Source: a virus. From it: a stretch of 31,050 bases of DNA. Below the pieces are notes generated by a model. It worked only from the letters and a program-made list of their open reading frames with translations. It was not told the DNA's origin and did no database searches. Where the stretch lies: IMG/VR virus record IMGVR_UViG_3300008050_007157, positions 1 to 31,050 of that record. One strand, given 5' to 3'. The position numbers were made by a program, and so were the translations under genes. This document shows positions 15,074 through 22,645 of this stretch, one piece after another (the stretch's first letter is position 1; every line of letters begins with the position of its first letter).

Positions 15074-17218
15074 CTACCAGACCCGCGCGCTGCCCACGGG
15101 CTGCGGTTGCAGCGAGCGGATGGCGCTGGAGAGCGGGGAGTCGACCCGTCGTAGGGCTTCGTGGGTCTGCACGTCGGTGGTCCGGTTGTTCGTCTTGCTG
15201 ACGACGACGACGGTCTGGACGCCGCCGCCTCCACCCTCGCCGCGGTTGAGCCCAGCGACGCCGGCGGGGCCACCGGCAGCTGCGACCCCCTGCTGCGAGA
15301 GCACGCCCTCGCGCTCGCGGACCCGGATGATCGCTTCATCGCGAGAAAGCCCGCCGCTGTGCATCGACGCAACCATGCCACCACGGTGGAGCCCCTGCGG
15401 CGGCGGTGACGCAACGATGGCGGCGACCTGAGCCAACCCCGTCGCCAGCGAGATCCCGGCCAGGATGGCACCGATCACCGGGTTGCCCGCGCTGGCGAAG
15501 GCGTTCGACGCCGCCAGGAGGGCGTTGACGCCAGCCTGCGCGACCGCGACCCCCTTCTGGATGTTGAACTGCCGCTTCGCCAGCTTCTCGCGCTCTGCGG
15601 AGCCCGCTTCGGCGTTCTGCACCTCGGCGTCGAGGAGCGTGTTCGACAACGACGCCAGGGCCGAGAACAGGCCTTGCGCGCCGGAAAGCTGCTGGTCGTT
15701 GGAGGTGGCATGGATCGCGGAGCGGCGCTCGGCCGACTGCTGCTCCAGGAAGACCGACCGATCGCTGTTGGTCGCGAGGGCGTCCGCGAGGCGCTGCTCC
15801 TCGTTGATCATCCGGTCGATCGCGATGGCCCGAAGCTGCGCCCGCCGTTGCCCGTTGACCTCCTCCAGGGTCGCAACCCGCTCGCCCTCCATCTTGACGG
15901 CGTCGCCCACCTTCCCCGCGTCTGCGGCGGCGTCGTCCGCGAACTGCTTCCGCAGGAAGGCGAGCCGCGCCTCCTCCCGCCCCGCCTCCGAGGCGGCGGT
16001 CGCGCCGGCGAGAAGCTCTGTCGTCAGGCGGGACTCGCCGGTGGAGAGCTCCGAGGTGGCAAGTCGGAGGTCGCTTTGGACCTGCTTCCGCCGATCCTCA
16101 ATGTCGGCCAACCCCTCTTGCGCCACCGCGAGCGAGCCGATGCCCTTCGTGGCCGCGTCGACCACCCCCTGTTGTCGCTCCTGCTCCGCGCTGAGATCCA
16201 CCAGCGCCTGCTCGAGCTCGCCAACGGACTCAAACGCGCGGTTGTACTGCTCGGTCGCGCTTTCCTGGCCCTCGCCGGCCTTCGCGACCTCCTCGCGGAA
16301 CTCCTTCACTTCGGACGTCAGCCCGAGCATCTTCTCTGCGACGAAGGCGACGGCACGACCGAACGCCTGCGGAATGCCGGTGTCGAGGAAGGCGTTCGTC
16401 AACTCCGTCACCTTGAGCACGACGGCGGTGACGATCGGGATGAGCGGCTCCAGCGCCTGCCCTCGCAGCGCGATGAAGGTGCGGGAGTTGTGAAGGATCG
16501 CGTCCTGGAGGGCTTCCGACTTCAGCGCGAGCTCCGCAGTCACCGTTGACGACTCGCGCGCTCGCTCGATCGACGCCCCCAGCGCTTCACTACCCTTCGC
16601 GAGAGCAGGCGCGAGCGATCTACCCGCGCGACCGAATAGCGACATTGCGACTTGAGATCGATCTGCCGCCGACTTGAGATTCTCGAAGCCGTCGGCGACT
16701 GCGATCATCTGCTCGCGAAGCGGCAGATCGATCACATCATCGACGCTGATTCCGAGCTTCGCGAACTCCGACGCAGCCTCCCCCGCCCCGTCAGCGACGT
16801 CGGCCATATTGCGCTGGAAGTCCTGAACGACACGAGCCGCGCGGAAGCCTCCTTTTGTCAGCTCGTCAAGAGCGCCCTGTAGCAAGTCAAGCTCATCGAC
16901 GTCGACGCTGATCTCCTTCGCTTCCTTGGCGAGGTTGTTCATGTCGGAGGTGAGCCGGATCACGGACGTCGAGGCGTTCTTGATCGAGTCGATCGCCTTC
17001 TTCCCGAGGCCATGGACAATGTCGGCTACGAGCGAGCCGATGGCGACGGTGGCGGCTCCTGCGGCCGCACTCATCATCCCGAACCCGGAGGAGCCCGCGT
17101 CGGCGGCGTCCTCGACGGCGGCTCCAGTCTTGTCGGCCCCGCCCCGGATCTGGCCCATCGCGCGATCGAGGTCGCGTGGGTCGCCCTTGAACTGGAACTC
17201 GATGACGCGGCTTGTCAT
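15074..17218 (-). CDS. Tape measure protein
   Basis: This 714-residue protein sets tail length and is ejected during infection. The N-terminus (VIEFQFKGDPRDLDRAMGQI, from residue 5) is typical of tape measures. A hydrophobic region follows (about 43-68), then long helical coiled-coil segments (about 290-500), a second hydrophobic block (about 560-615) and a Gly-rich C-terminal region with RGGMVASMHSGGLSRDEAII. It lies directly after a tail-chaperone pair, as in most siphoviruses. The usual relation of about 0.15 nm of tail per residue suggests a tail near 105 nm. The start ATG overlaps the frameshifted chaperone stop as TGATG. Confidence 0.9.
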   Translation of the reverse strand: MTSRVIEFQFKGDPRDLDRAMGQIRGGADKTGAAVEDAADAGSSGFGMMSAAAGAATVAIGSLVADIVHGLGKKAIDSIKNASTSVIRLTSDMNNLAKEAKEISVDVDELDLLQGALDELTKGGFRAARVVQDFQRNMADVADGAGEAASEFAKLGISVDDVIDLPLREQMIAVADGFENLKSAADRSQVAMSLFGRAGRSLAPALAKGSEALGASIERARESSTVTAELALKSEALQDAILHNSRTFIALRGQALEPLIPIVTAVVLKVTELTNAFLDTGIPQAFGRAVAFVAEKMLGLTSEVKEFREEVAKAGEGQESATEQYNRAFESVGELEQALVDLSAEQERQQGVVDAATKGIGSLAVAQEGLADIEDRRKQVQSDLRLATSELSTGESRLTTELLAGATAASEAGREEARLAFLRKQFADDAAADAGKVGDAVKMEGERVATLEEVNGQRRAQLRAIAIDRMINEEQRLADALATNSDRSVFLEQQSAERRSAIHATSNDQQLSGAQGLFSALASLSNTLLDAEVQNAEAGSAEREKLAKRQFNIQKGVAVAQAGVNALLAASNAFASAGNPVIGAILAGISLATGLAQVAAIVASPPPQGLHRGGMVASMHSGGLSRDEAIIRVREREGVLSQQGVAAAGGPAGVAGLNRGEGGGGGVQTVVVVSKTNNRTTDVQTHEALRRVDSPLSSAIRSLQPQPVGSARVW

Positions 17219-17613
17219 CAGCCACCACCCTCTCGGATCTTCTTCGTCCAGAAGTCAGCGGCGGGACCGCCGCGTGCTGCGAGGATAGCGGCGAACTGCT
17301 CCGCGCCCGATGTTTGATGTGGGTCAACCGAGGGACCGGGACCGCCAGGGCCCTTCGGCATCATCATGAGGCGGGCGTGGAGGTAGTCCCCCTGCGTCAT
17401 TCCGCCCATCGACAGCAGCCGTAGATCCTCCTGCGTCGCGCGACGACCGCGACCGCGCACCTCGGCGCTGATTTGCTCGTTGGCGAGGAGCGTCTCCCGG
17501 AAGGCGAGAAGGTCGATCTGGTCCTCGCGGGGGAGCGCCAGGAGGCCCCAGGGATCCCCGAGCCAGTGGATCCCTACGTCGATCGCGACCCAGTCGTTGA
17601 AGTCCTCAGTCGC
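17218..17613 (-). CDS. Tail assembly chaperone, frameshifted C-terminal extension (gpGT-like)
   Basis: This frame is open and protein-like (ATEDFNDWVAIDVGIHWLGD, then a helical and Gly/Pro-rich tail) but has no ATG, GTG or TTG between the upstream stop and residues deep inside the conserved-looking part. It lies in the +1 frame relative to the preceding 165-codon gene and ends exactly at the tape measure start. In lambda and most siphoviruses the two chaperone products here come from one start by programmed frameshifting. A shift at TTT-C (17617-17614) would join 163 residues of the first frame to 131 of this one, giving 294 residues. An AGGAGG at 17638-17643 could alternatively support a rare CTG start. 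Confidence 0.65.
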   Translation of the reverse strand, partial: ATEDFNDWVAIDVGIHWLGDPWGLLALPREDQIDLLAFRETLLANEQISAEVRGRGRRATQEDLRLLSMGGMTQGDYLHARLMMMPKGPGGPGPSVDPHQTSGAEQFAAILAARGGPAADFWTKKIREGGG

Positions 17614-18103
17614 GAAACGAGGCAGCGCGGCCAGCCACCTCCTGCGAGGCCGGCAGCAGGGACTGGACAAAGCGCGAGACGACCATCTCCAGGATGGCGC
17701 GTACCTCGTCGTCGGAGTAGTCCGCGTCCTCAAGCTCGTCCATCACGGAGGAGCCGTAGCTACGAAGGCCGGCGAGATCGTCGGGGAAGGCGTGACGGTC
17801 CGTGTCCAGGGCCAGGAGCGGGTGCCGCCACATCGAGCCAACGATGGCCCCCATGCCTTCCTCGGAGGCTCGGATCTTCGCCGCGGTGGTGGCGTCGCCC
17901 GCTTCCAGGCGGCGCACGATCTCAGCCTCCAGCTGATCCTTCGGGATGGTCCCGAAGGTAGTCGAGCCGAGCAGCGCCTGGAGCTCCCCGGCAACGACCG
18001 CGCGCGGGAGCCGGAAGACGTGCGTCGTGCGCCCCTCGATCTCGTGCGTGAACCAGTTGGCGCGTCCGCTTGGGATGCGGAGGGGGACGTCTCGATTGTG
18101 CAT
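17606..18103 (-). CDS. Tail assembly chaperone, short form (gpG-like)
   Basis: This 165-residue helical, acidic protein begins MHNRDVPLRIPSG and contains FRLPRAVVAGELQALLG and a C-terminal helical region. It is not recognised by sequence but has the right size, position and overlap for the short tail assembly chaperone that binds the tape measure. Its end overlaps a second open frame in +1 register that runs to the tape measure gene. The start at 18103 is two bases after the upstream stop and has a weak ribosome binding site, so it is probably coupled. Confidence 0.65.
   Translation of the reverse strand: MHNRDVPLRIPSGRANWFTHEIEGRTTHVFRLPRAVVAGELQALLGSTTFGTIPKDQLEAEIVRRLEAGDATTAAKIRASEEGMGAIVGSMWRHPLLALDTDRHAFPDDLAGLRSYGSSVMDELEDADYSDDEVRAILEMVVSRFVQSLLPASQEVAGRAASFRD
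17612..17620 (-). other. Candidate +1 programmed frameshift site (TCG TTT CGC)
   Basis: On the minus strand the first chaperone frame reads TCG TTT CGC GAC TGA. Slippage of the Phe tRNA from TTT to TTC moves the ribosome +1 into the long open downstream frame. UUU-C is a known +1 shift-prone site, and the context resembles the UCC UUU CGU site of influenza PA-X. An AGGAGG lies about 20 bases upstream, and the zero-frame stop is six bases after the TTT. Confidence 0.5.
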
Positions 18104-18105
18104 AG

Positions 18106-18357
18106 CTATTCGCCCGGTGTGCCGGCGTCTACCGGCGTTTCGGGGTCTTCCCCATCCTGCCCCCCTCGGGAGCGCCTGCGGCGGCGCTCGGGGCGAGTGG
18201 GGCGGTCGTCTCGCGACCATGCCGTGAACATCGGGCGGGACTTCATGATGACTCGACCGATCCGCGCCTGCTTTCCAGAAGACCCGGGCTGCGCGCAGGC
18301 CTCCACGAACTCGCAGAGGAGGTCGTGGAGATCGGGCGGCAACTTGTCGAGCTTCAT
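18106..18357 (-). CDS. Small hypothetical protein of the tail module
   Basis: This 83-residue protein has a helical N-terminal half (LPPDLHDLLCEFVEACAQPG, about 6-25) and an Arg-rich then acidic C-terminal tail, probably disordered. No family is recognised. It lies between a tail protein gene and the tail chaperone gene and overlaps the upstream stop by one base (TGATG), so it belongs to the same operon. The basic region (about 48-64) might contact nucleic acid or a partner protein. Confidence 0.6.
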   Translation of the reverse strand: MKLDKLPPDLHDLLCEFVEACAQPGSSGKQARIGRVIMKSRPMFTAWSRDDRPTRPERRRRRSRGGQDGEDPETPVDAGTPGE

Positions 18358-18872
18358 CAGGTGGCGAGTCCGAGGACGACGATCTCATAGGTCACGGTGT
18401 CGACCGTGGCCTCCATGAGTAGATCCTTCGCGCCGGCGGCGACGGCTCCTCCGGCGGCGGTGGGGGCCGTCCAGAGCAGCATCCCCCCGGGCTGAATGTC
18501 GATCTTGCCGGTGGCGACCTGGAACGGCGTCCCCGCGCCATCCCACGGGTTCGCGCCCGCGCCGCCGATGGACAGGATGCCGGTCGCGGAGGTGTTCTTG
18601 ATCAACAGCGCCTTGACGCCGTCAAAGGAGATCGAGGACCGAAGCGTCGCGCCGGCGTCGTCCAGCTGCGTCAGCGACTGGAGGTCGTGCGTCTCAGTGC
18701 CCACGGCGAGCGAGCGGTCATCGGACCAAACCTCGTCGGCCTGATCAGCGCCCACGCCATCGGCCCATGACTCGTCGGCGCGCTTCGCGTGCTTCTCGTT
18801 GGCCGAGGAGCCCGACATTGCGACCGCACGGAGCGCGGAAAAGGAAAGGGCGATGGAAGTCGTGATGGCCAT
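18357..18872 (-). CDS. Probable virion structural protein (tail region)
   Basis: This 171-residue protein is small-residue rich and beta-strand rich, especially in the C-terminal half (LRSSISFDGVKALLIKNTSA, about 77-96, then GKIDIQPGGMLLW). The pattern resembles small phage beta-sandwich structural proteins. It follows the putative tail tube gene and precedes the chaperones. It may be a tail tube decoration or minor tail protein. The ATG has AGGAG eight bases upstream, formed from the stop of the preceding gene (TAGGAG). Confidence 0.6.
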   Translation of the reverse strand: MAITTSIALSFSALRAVAMSGSSANEKHAKRADESWADGVGADQADEVWSDDRSLAVGTETHDLQSLTQLDDAGATLRSSISFDGVKALLIKNTSATGILSIGGAGANPWDGAGTPFQVATGKIDIQPGGMLLWTAPTAAGGAVAAGAKDLLMEATVDTVTYEIVVLGLAT

Positions 18873-18881
18873 ACGAGGCTC

Positions 18882-19466
18882 CTAGGCGGCGATGCAGTTC
18901 TCGACGCGGTCGTGAATGACCGCCGAGAGGGAGATGTTGTTGAAGACGTCCTCGCCGATCTGGGGCACGCCCAACTCCACGAAGTTGAAGGCGAAGAGCT
19001 TCGTGTGCGCCACGTCGCCCTCGTCCAAGATGGTCCACTTAGCTGCGACGGTGCGAACGTCGGCGTCGCCGGCGCCGAGCGTGGAGGCCGAGGTCGACTC
19101 CCAGTGCGTATTGATGCTCGACGCGATCGCCATCCCCGCCGCCCAGAGCAGGAGATCGACCAGCGTCTCATCGACGGCGTTCGCGGAGTCGCGGTGCTTC
19201 GCGGAGAAGGTCAGGGAGCCGAGCTCGTCTTCCCCGTAGCGAAGGGTCGGCGGGTTCTTCGTCCTGGCGCGCGTCTTGTAGTGCGCGACGGTGCGCCGGG
19301 GGAACGTGACGCCGAGATCGCCGTCGTCGAAGTCGACCTCATACTCGTGCGGACCCTGGAGAGCGCCCGCTGCGCTATATCCACCGTTGCCGGCAGCGAC
19401 GCCGCCGCCATCGGCGAAGTTGAGGGTCCCGTCCTGCTGCGTGAAGAGGCGTACTGCTTCGGCCAT
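18882..19466 (-). CDS. Probable major tail tube protein
   Basis: This 194-residue protein has features of siphovirus tail tube subunits: a beta-rich N-terminal half with alternating strands (YEVDFDDGDLGVTF, then ELGSLTFSAKHRD), a central helix (AVDETLVDLLLWAAGM, about 97-112) and C-terminal strands (KLFAFNFVELGVPQ). It lies between neck/terminator-like genes and the tail chaperones, the standard tail tube location. The start ATG follows TAGGAG by a normal spacing. The family is inferred from pattern and order, not from a signature motif. Confidence 0.65.
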   Translation of the reverse strand: MAEAVRLFTQQDGTLNFADGGGVAAGNGGYSAAGALQGPHEYEVDFDDGDLGVTFPRRTVAHYKTRARTKNPPTLRYGEDELGSLTFSAKHRDSANAVDETLVDLLLWAAGMAIASSINTHWESTSASTLGAGDADVRTVAAKWTILDEGDVAHTKLFAFNFVELGVPQIGEDVFNNISLSAVIHDRVENCIAA

Positions 19467-19475
19467 GATCTGCTC

Positions 19476-20039
19476 CTATCGGCTTCTCTGGCGGAGCCGC
19501 TGGCGGAAGCGTACCAGCACCCCCCCGAGTTGCGCGAGAACTGTCCTCGGCTGCGGGTTCCCGATCGGGCTCCCGAACATCTGGACCTGCCGCTCGCGGC
19601 CCCCGCGTCGCTGGAACGCGCGAGTCTGAGCCGCAGCGAGTCCGTCTCCCATCTGCTGCGGCGCACCCACGAGACGAGCGGGGACGGCGAACCCTGTGGA
19701 CGCGCGCTGCTCGGACTCGATCACGATCCGCAGAACCCGGCCCCGCACGTTGGCGAGGAGTCGATCGAGCGCCTCCTGCATGAACACGCCCGAGGCCCCT
19801 TCCGACTCCCCAGGGGGATGAACGAATTCGGCGTAGTCGACGGGGTTCGTGATCTCCAACGTGAAGCCCGAGACGCGGGAGGTCCACTCGGAGAAGGACA
19901 GGCCAGTGTCGCGGGGCCATGCGTCCTGGAGGATCTCGCGCCATGAGAAGACCACCTCCCACAGCACGCCCTCAAGCTCTCTGACCCCGTCGGCGTCGAG
20001 CATCGTGGATGTGATCCCGAACGCATCTGCTGCGTCCAC
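19476..20039 (-). CDS. Hypothetical neck/tail protein
   Basis: This 187-residue protein is not recognised. The first half contains tryptophan-rich helical segments (GVLWEVVFSWREILQDAW, about 24-41) and NPVDYAEFVHPPG (about 65-77). The C-terminus is strongly basic (RFRQRLRQRSR). The NPxxYAxxVHxxG-like element resembles a motif of minor tail/neck proteins of the HK97 gp10 type. It is set between two neck-type genes and the tail tube. The start is GTG at 20039 with a poor ribosome binding site, so an internal ATG at 20003 is possible. Confidence 0.6.
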   Translation of the reverse strand: MDAADAFGITSTMLDADGVRELEGVLWEVVFSWREILQDAWPRDTGLSFSEWTSRVSGFTLEITNPVDYAEFVHPPGESEGASGVFMQEALDRLLANVRGRVLRIVIESEQRASTGFAVPARLVGAPQQMGDGLAAAQTRAFQRRGGRERQVQMFGSPIGNPQPRTVLAQLGGVLVRFRQRLRQRSR

Positions 20040-20053
20040 CGAGAGATCGAGGC

Positions 20054-20539
20054 TCAGAAGTCCTCCAGGATGGCGGCTTCAATGACGTCGGCCATCTGCT
20101 CGGACGCCTTGTTCACGAACTCGTCCACGAAGGCGTCAAAGGCGTCGTCTACGGCCTTCCCTGCCGGCTCCCCGGCGAAGTGGGTGAATCCCGCGTAGGC
20201 GTTGCGACGCGCATCCACAGCCGTGTTCGTCGCCGTGACGTTGAGGCCCTTCTGCGCGAGGTCCCACCCCGCGAGTGAGCGTCCGCTGTCGCGACCTCGC
20301 GAGTCCCCCGGTTGGACGTAGCGCTCGCTCGACTGACCGAGGTCCACGATGTTGCCCACCGGCCAGATCCCCTCGCCGGGAGATCGGATGGACGGCCCCT
20401 TGAGGCGCAGCTTCCACGCGATCCCTCGCTCGGCCAGGACGTCAGCGAGTTGGTTCTGCGTGGCGCGCTTCAACTGGAACCCGCGCCCAAGGAGCTCCCT
20501 GAGTCGGCTGGCGTCAAACTCGACGGTGCGGCGGGTCAC
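20054..20539 (-). CDS. Neck or tail-completion protein (HK97 gp10-like context)
   Basis: This 161-residue protein carries an N-terminal helix, a central segment GKSL-like in context (SGRSLAGWDLAQKGLNVTAT, about 83-102) and AYAGFTHFAG (about 113-122), followed by a long amphipathic C-terminal helix. The combination of a loop, an xxYAGFTHFG-like element and a terminal helix recalls phage tail-completion proteins. The start GTG at 20539 makes a GTGA overlap with the preceding gene, which favours it over the longer upstream reading. It would help join head and tail. The call relies on context. Confidence 0.6.
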   Translation of the reverse strand: MTRRTVEFDASRLRELLGRGFQLKRATQNQLADVLAERGIAWKLRLKGPSIRSPGEGIWPVGNIVDLGQSSERYVQPGDSRGRDSGRSLAGWDLAQKGLNVTATNTAVDARRNAYAGFTHFAGEPAGKAVDDAFDAFVDEFVNKASEQMADVIEAAILEDF

Positions 20540-21012
20540 TCCAGCGCCGTCGCGGGCTCGTTCGGGTCCATGAGCTTGAACTGGACGAACAGGACGATCG
20601 TCATCGCGATCACGATCCATTCGCCGGTCGGGTCGACCCCCTCGTCAACGTCGAAGGACTCGCAGCTGTACTCAGCGGTGTGCGGGGAGTCGCTGTTGCG
20701 GAGGGCTCGCTCGATGGCGTCGACGTCGTCCTCGGCGATGCCCCGGTCCGTGGAGACGTCGTGCGCCGTCCCGAGTCGCTTCGCATACTTCAAGGTGACG
20801 GTGTGCTGCTTGAGCACGTGGGTGTCCCGCCGCTTCCGAGCGCGGTCGTCCCGCGACCTGAACGACTCCAGGGCGAAGCCGCGGTCAGCGATCCCTTGCG
20901 GAACCGCCTCGATGTGAATGTGCGCCACCTCCTCCACGCCGGGGAGGGCCTGGGCCAGGATCTCGGTCAGTACCCCTCGGAGGGCTCGCCGGGAGAGGGT
21001 CCCGATGCTCAT
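20536..21012 (-). CDS. Probable tail terminator/neck protein
   Basis: This 158-residue protein has a compact alternating strand/helix pattern: an N-terminal helix, strands around IHIEAVPQG and HTVTLKYAKR, a helix (EDDVDAIERALRN, about 94-106) and a long C-terminal strand pair (EWIVIAMTIVLFVQF, about 131-145). This is consistent with the gpU/gp17 type of tail terminator folds that cap the tube. It lies between the connector-like gene and the tail genes. Its start has no Shine-Dalgarno and lies three bases after the upstream stop, suggesting coupled translation. Confidence 0.55.
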   Translation of the reverse strand: MSIGTLSRRALRGVLTEILAQALPGVEEVAHIHIEAVPQGIADRGFALESFRSRDDRARKRRDTHVLKQHTVTLKYAKRLGTAHDVSTDRGIAEDDVDAIERALRNSDSPHTAEYSCESFDVDEGVDPTGEWIVIAMTIVLFVQFKLMDPNEPATALE

Positions 21013-21015
21013 CGA

Positions 21016-21774
21016 TCAGCCGCGCCAGCGCTTCACGCCGACCATCAAGACGGGCACACCGCTTCGGCGCTGCTCCTCGACGGCGATCTGTCCGTCGCCG
21101 TTGGCGTCGTAATCGAGCTTGAGGCTGTTCCAGGCCTTCTCAAACTTCTTGTCGTAGAAGGCTCCGAGTTCCCCGAGCTGACCGCCGCTGTTCAGCGAAC
21201 TGGCCGCGTCCAGGAAGGCATGCCCCATCGCGCCCCAGATCACCAGGTCGTAGAGGTTGTGGAGGGACATGATCCGTTCGGGATCACGTCCCGCGTGGAT
21301 GATGCGGCGCAGGACCGTCTCCCACGTCACCGTGATCGACTCGGCCAGCAGCTGTCGGTTCGTCTTCGTGCGCGTCTTGAGCGTCACGAGGGTCTGGTGA
21401 CGGGCGTGAAGGTCGGTGACGATCACCGGGGCCAACGGCTCGCGGCGGGCGACGTGGGCCAGCGACTCAAAGTCGTAGACGATCCCACCGATCGTCACGC
21501 CCCACCGCACGACCCAGATCGCGGAGAGCGCCTCGGTCGCAGGCACGGCAGTGGCGAGGACGGTGTAGGTAACGAGGTTGGTCGCGGAGACGACGGCTGC
21601 GATCTCGTCCACAACGGCGGTGCCGTCAGGCTTGAGCAGCGAGACGACCGCCGAGGTGACCGTCGCAGCCTCGCCGGTGGTCGCGTCGAAGATGCTGACG
21701 TTGATCGACGTATCTCGCTCCCGCACAAGCCAGTACGGGAGCGAGAGGTCGGTATGGAATCGCGCCTGGGGCAC
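21016..21774 (-). CDS. Head-tail connector-like protein with EF-hand-type loop
   Basis: This 252-residue protein combines an N-terminal beta-sandwich-like region (about 1-115, with INVSIFDATTG and VTSAVVSLLKPDGT) and a helical C-terminal region (about 120-215) like a head-tail adaptor. Near its end DANGDGQIAVEE (223-234) fits the 12-residue EF-hand calcium loop, with D1, N3, D5, G6, I8 and E12 in register. The start GTG at 21774 is preceded by TAGGAG, where the TAG is the upstream stop. Gene order after capsid and decoration genes supports a neck role. Calcium binding is inferred from the motif alone. Confidence 0.65.
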   Translation of the reverse strand: MPQARFHTDLSLPYWLVRERDTSINVSIFDATTGEAATVTSAVVSLLKPDGTAVVDEIAAVVSATNLVTYTVLATAVPATEALSAIWVVRWGVTIGGIVYDFESLAHVARREPLAPVIVTDLHARHQTLVTLKTRTKTNRQLLAESITVTWETVLRRIIHAGRDPERIMSLHNLYDLVIWGAMGHAFLDAASSLNSGGQLGELGAFYDKKFEKAWNSLKLDYDANGDGQIAVEEQRRSGVPVLMVGVKRWRG

Positions 21775-21782
21775 GGAGGCTC

Positions 21783-22349
21783 CTAGGAGAGGCCGACACC
21801 GTCGTTGCCGACGATCTGCCAGCGCAGGGCACCCGCCTCCTGGACGGCCTCGAGCGCCACGAACTCGCCGGCAGCGCCGAAGGTCATGATCGTGTTCGCG
21901 GCGACGTTCACCTTCGACGCGGCGGTCACGACGCGATTGCCGACGTAGACGTCGCAGACGATGACGAGCTTCTGGCCGGCGTAGGCGGGGTCCGCGAGCG
22001 TGTTCGTCTCCGCGCCGGCGGTGGTGATCGCGAGCGACCCCCACGGCATGATCACGGGAATCGCGGCGGCGTCGCCAGGATCCGCGACGACCGTGGGGCC
22101 GGCGGCGAGCGCGATCCAACCCGTCGACCCATCGACGTTCTGATACACGGAGGTGACGGCGTCGCCATCGTCGCGGAGGTAGATCGAGCCGAGCGGCGCG
22201 ACCATCGCGGGAGCGCCGGCACCGGACAGGATCGCGGGAGCGGCCTCGGGATCGGCGTCGGCGGTCTCCAGGACGTGGAGGCCGAGCGCGGCCATGAAGC
22301 GAAGGATGCGGGGCTGAATGTCGCCGCGGTTGGTCGATGGGGTCGCCAT
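21783..22349 (-). CDS. Putative capsid decoration or head-fibre protein
   Basis: This 188-residue protein has an N-terminal part with LGSIYLRDDGDAVTSVYQNV (about 53-72) and STGW, a pattern frequent in phage fibres and decoration proteins, and a beta-rich C-terminal domain (about 105-188) with strands around KLVIVCDVYVGN and RWQIVGNDG. It lies between capsid-region and neck genes, where decoration proteins are common. The start ATG at 22349 has GGAG seven bases upstream; an earlier TTG codon lacks one. Function is inferred. Confidence 0.6.
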   Translation of the reverse strand: MATPSTNRGDIQPRILRFMAALGLHVLETADADPEAAPAILSGAGAPAMVAPLGSIYLRDDGDAVTSVYQNVDGSTGWIALAAGPTVVADPGDAAAIPVIMPWGSLAITTAGAETNTLADPAYAGQKLVIVCDVYVGNRVVTAASKVNVAANTIMTFGAAGEFVALEAVQEAGALRWQIVGNDGVGLS

Positions 22350-22444
22350 GGTCGTCTCCAAGCTGCGCGAGCAGCAGCTGCATCGGCAGCAGGGTTCGGG
22401 GCGAGTCTACCCACGTGATTCTGGCCCCGTCGAGGGAAAGCCCC

Positions 22445-22645
22445 TTAGCCGCCGTTTGCGGGCTTTTCCACGTCGCGGCGCTGCGTGCCCCCGGGAAGGT
22501 CCCCATCGTCGCGGAGCGCGCAGTCTCGGGCGATTCTCCGCGCCTTTACGGGATCCTCCCCGCCCTCGATCAGCTGTCCCGCCATTTCCCGCATCCGCAT
22601 CCGGTTCTTCGGGTTCTCGCCGCCGCGGTTCTTGTTGCCGCTCAT
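22445..22645 (-). CDS. Small basic hypothetical protein (66 aa)
   Basis: This 66-residue protein is charged, Asn/Arg/Gly rich at the start (MSGNKNRGGENPKNRMRMRE) and probably partly disordered, followed by a helix and a hydrophilic tail. It starts in an ATGA overlap with the upstream gene. No family is recognised. The 95-base gap that follows holds only the ribosome binding site of the next gene. A small head-associated or assembly protein is possible. Confidence 0.6.
   Translation of the reverse strand: MSGNKNRGGENPKNRMRMREMAGQLIEGGEDPVKARRIARDCALRDDGDLPGGTQRRDVEKPANGG

Noticed and set aside
17613-17733. ATG start at 17733 for the second tail chaperone frame
   Set aside because: That portion is a shadow of the first chaperone gene (Arg/Ser/Pro-rich) and lacks a binding site; a frameshift entry explains the frame better.
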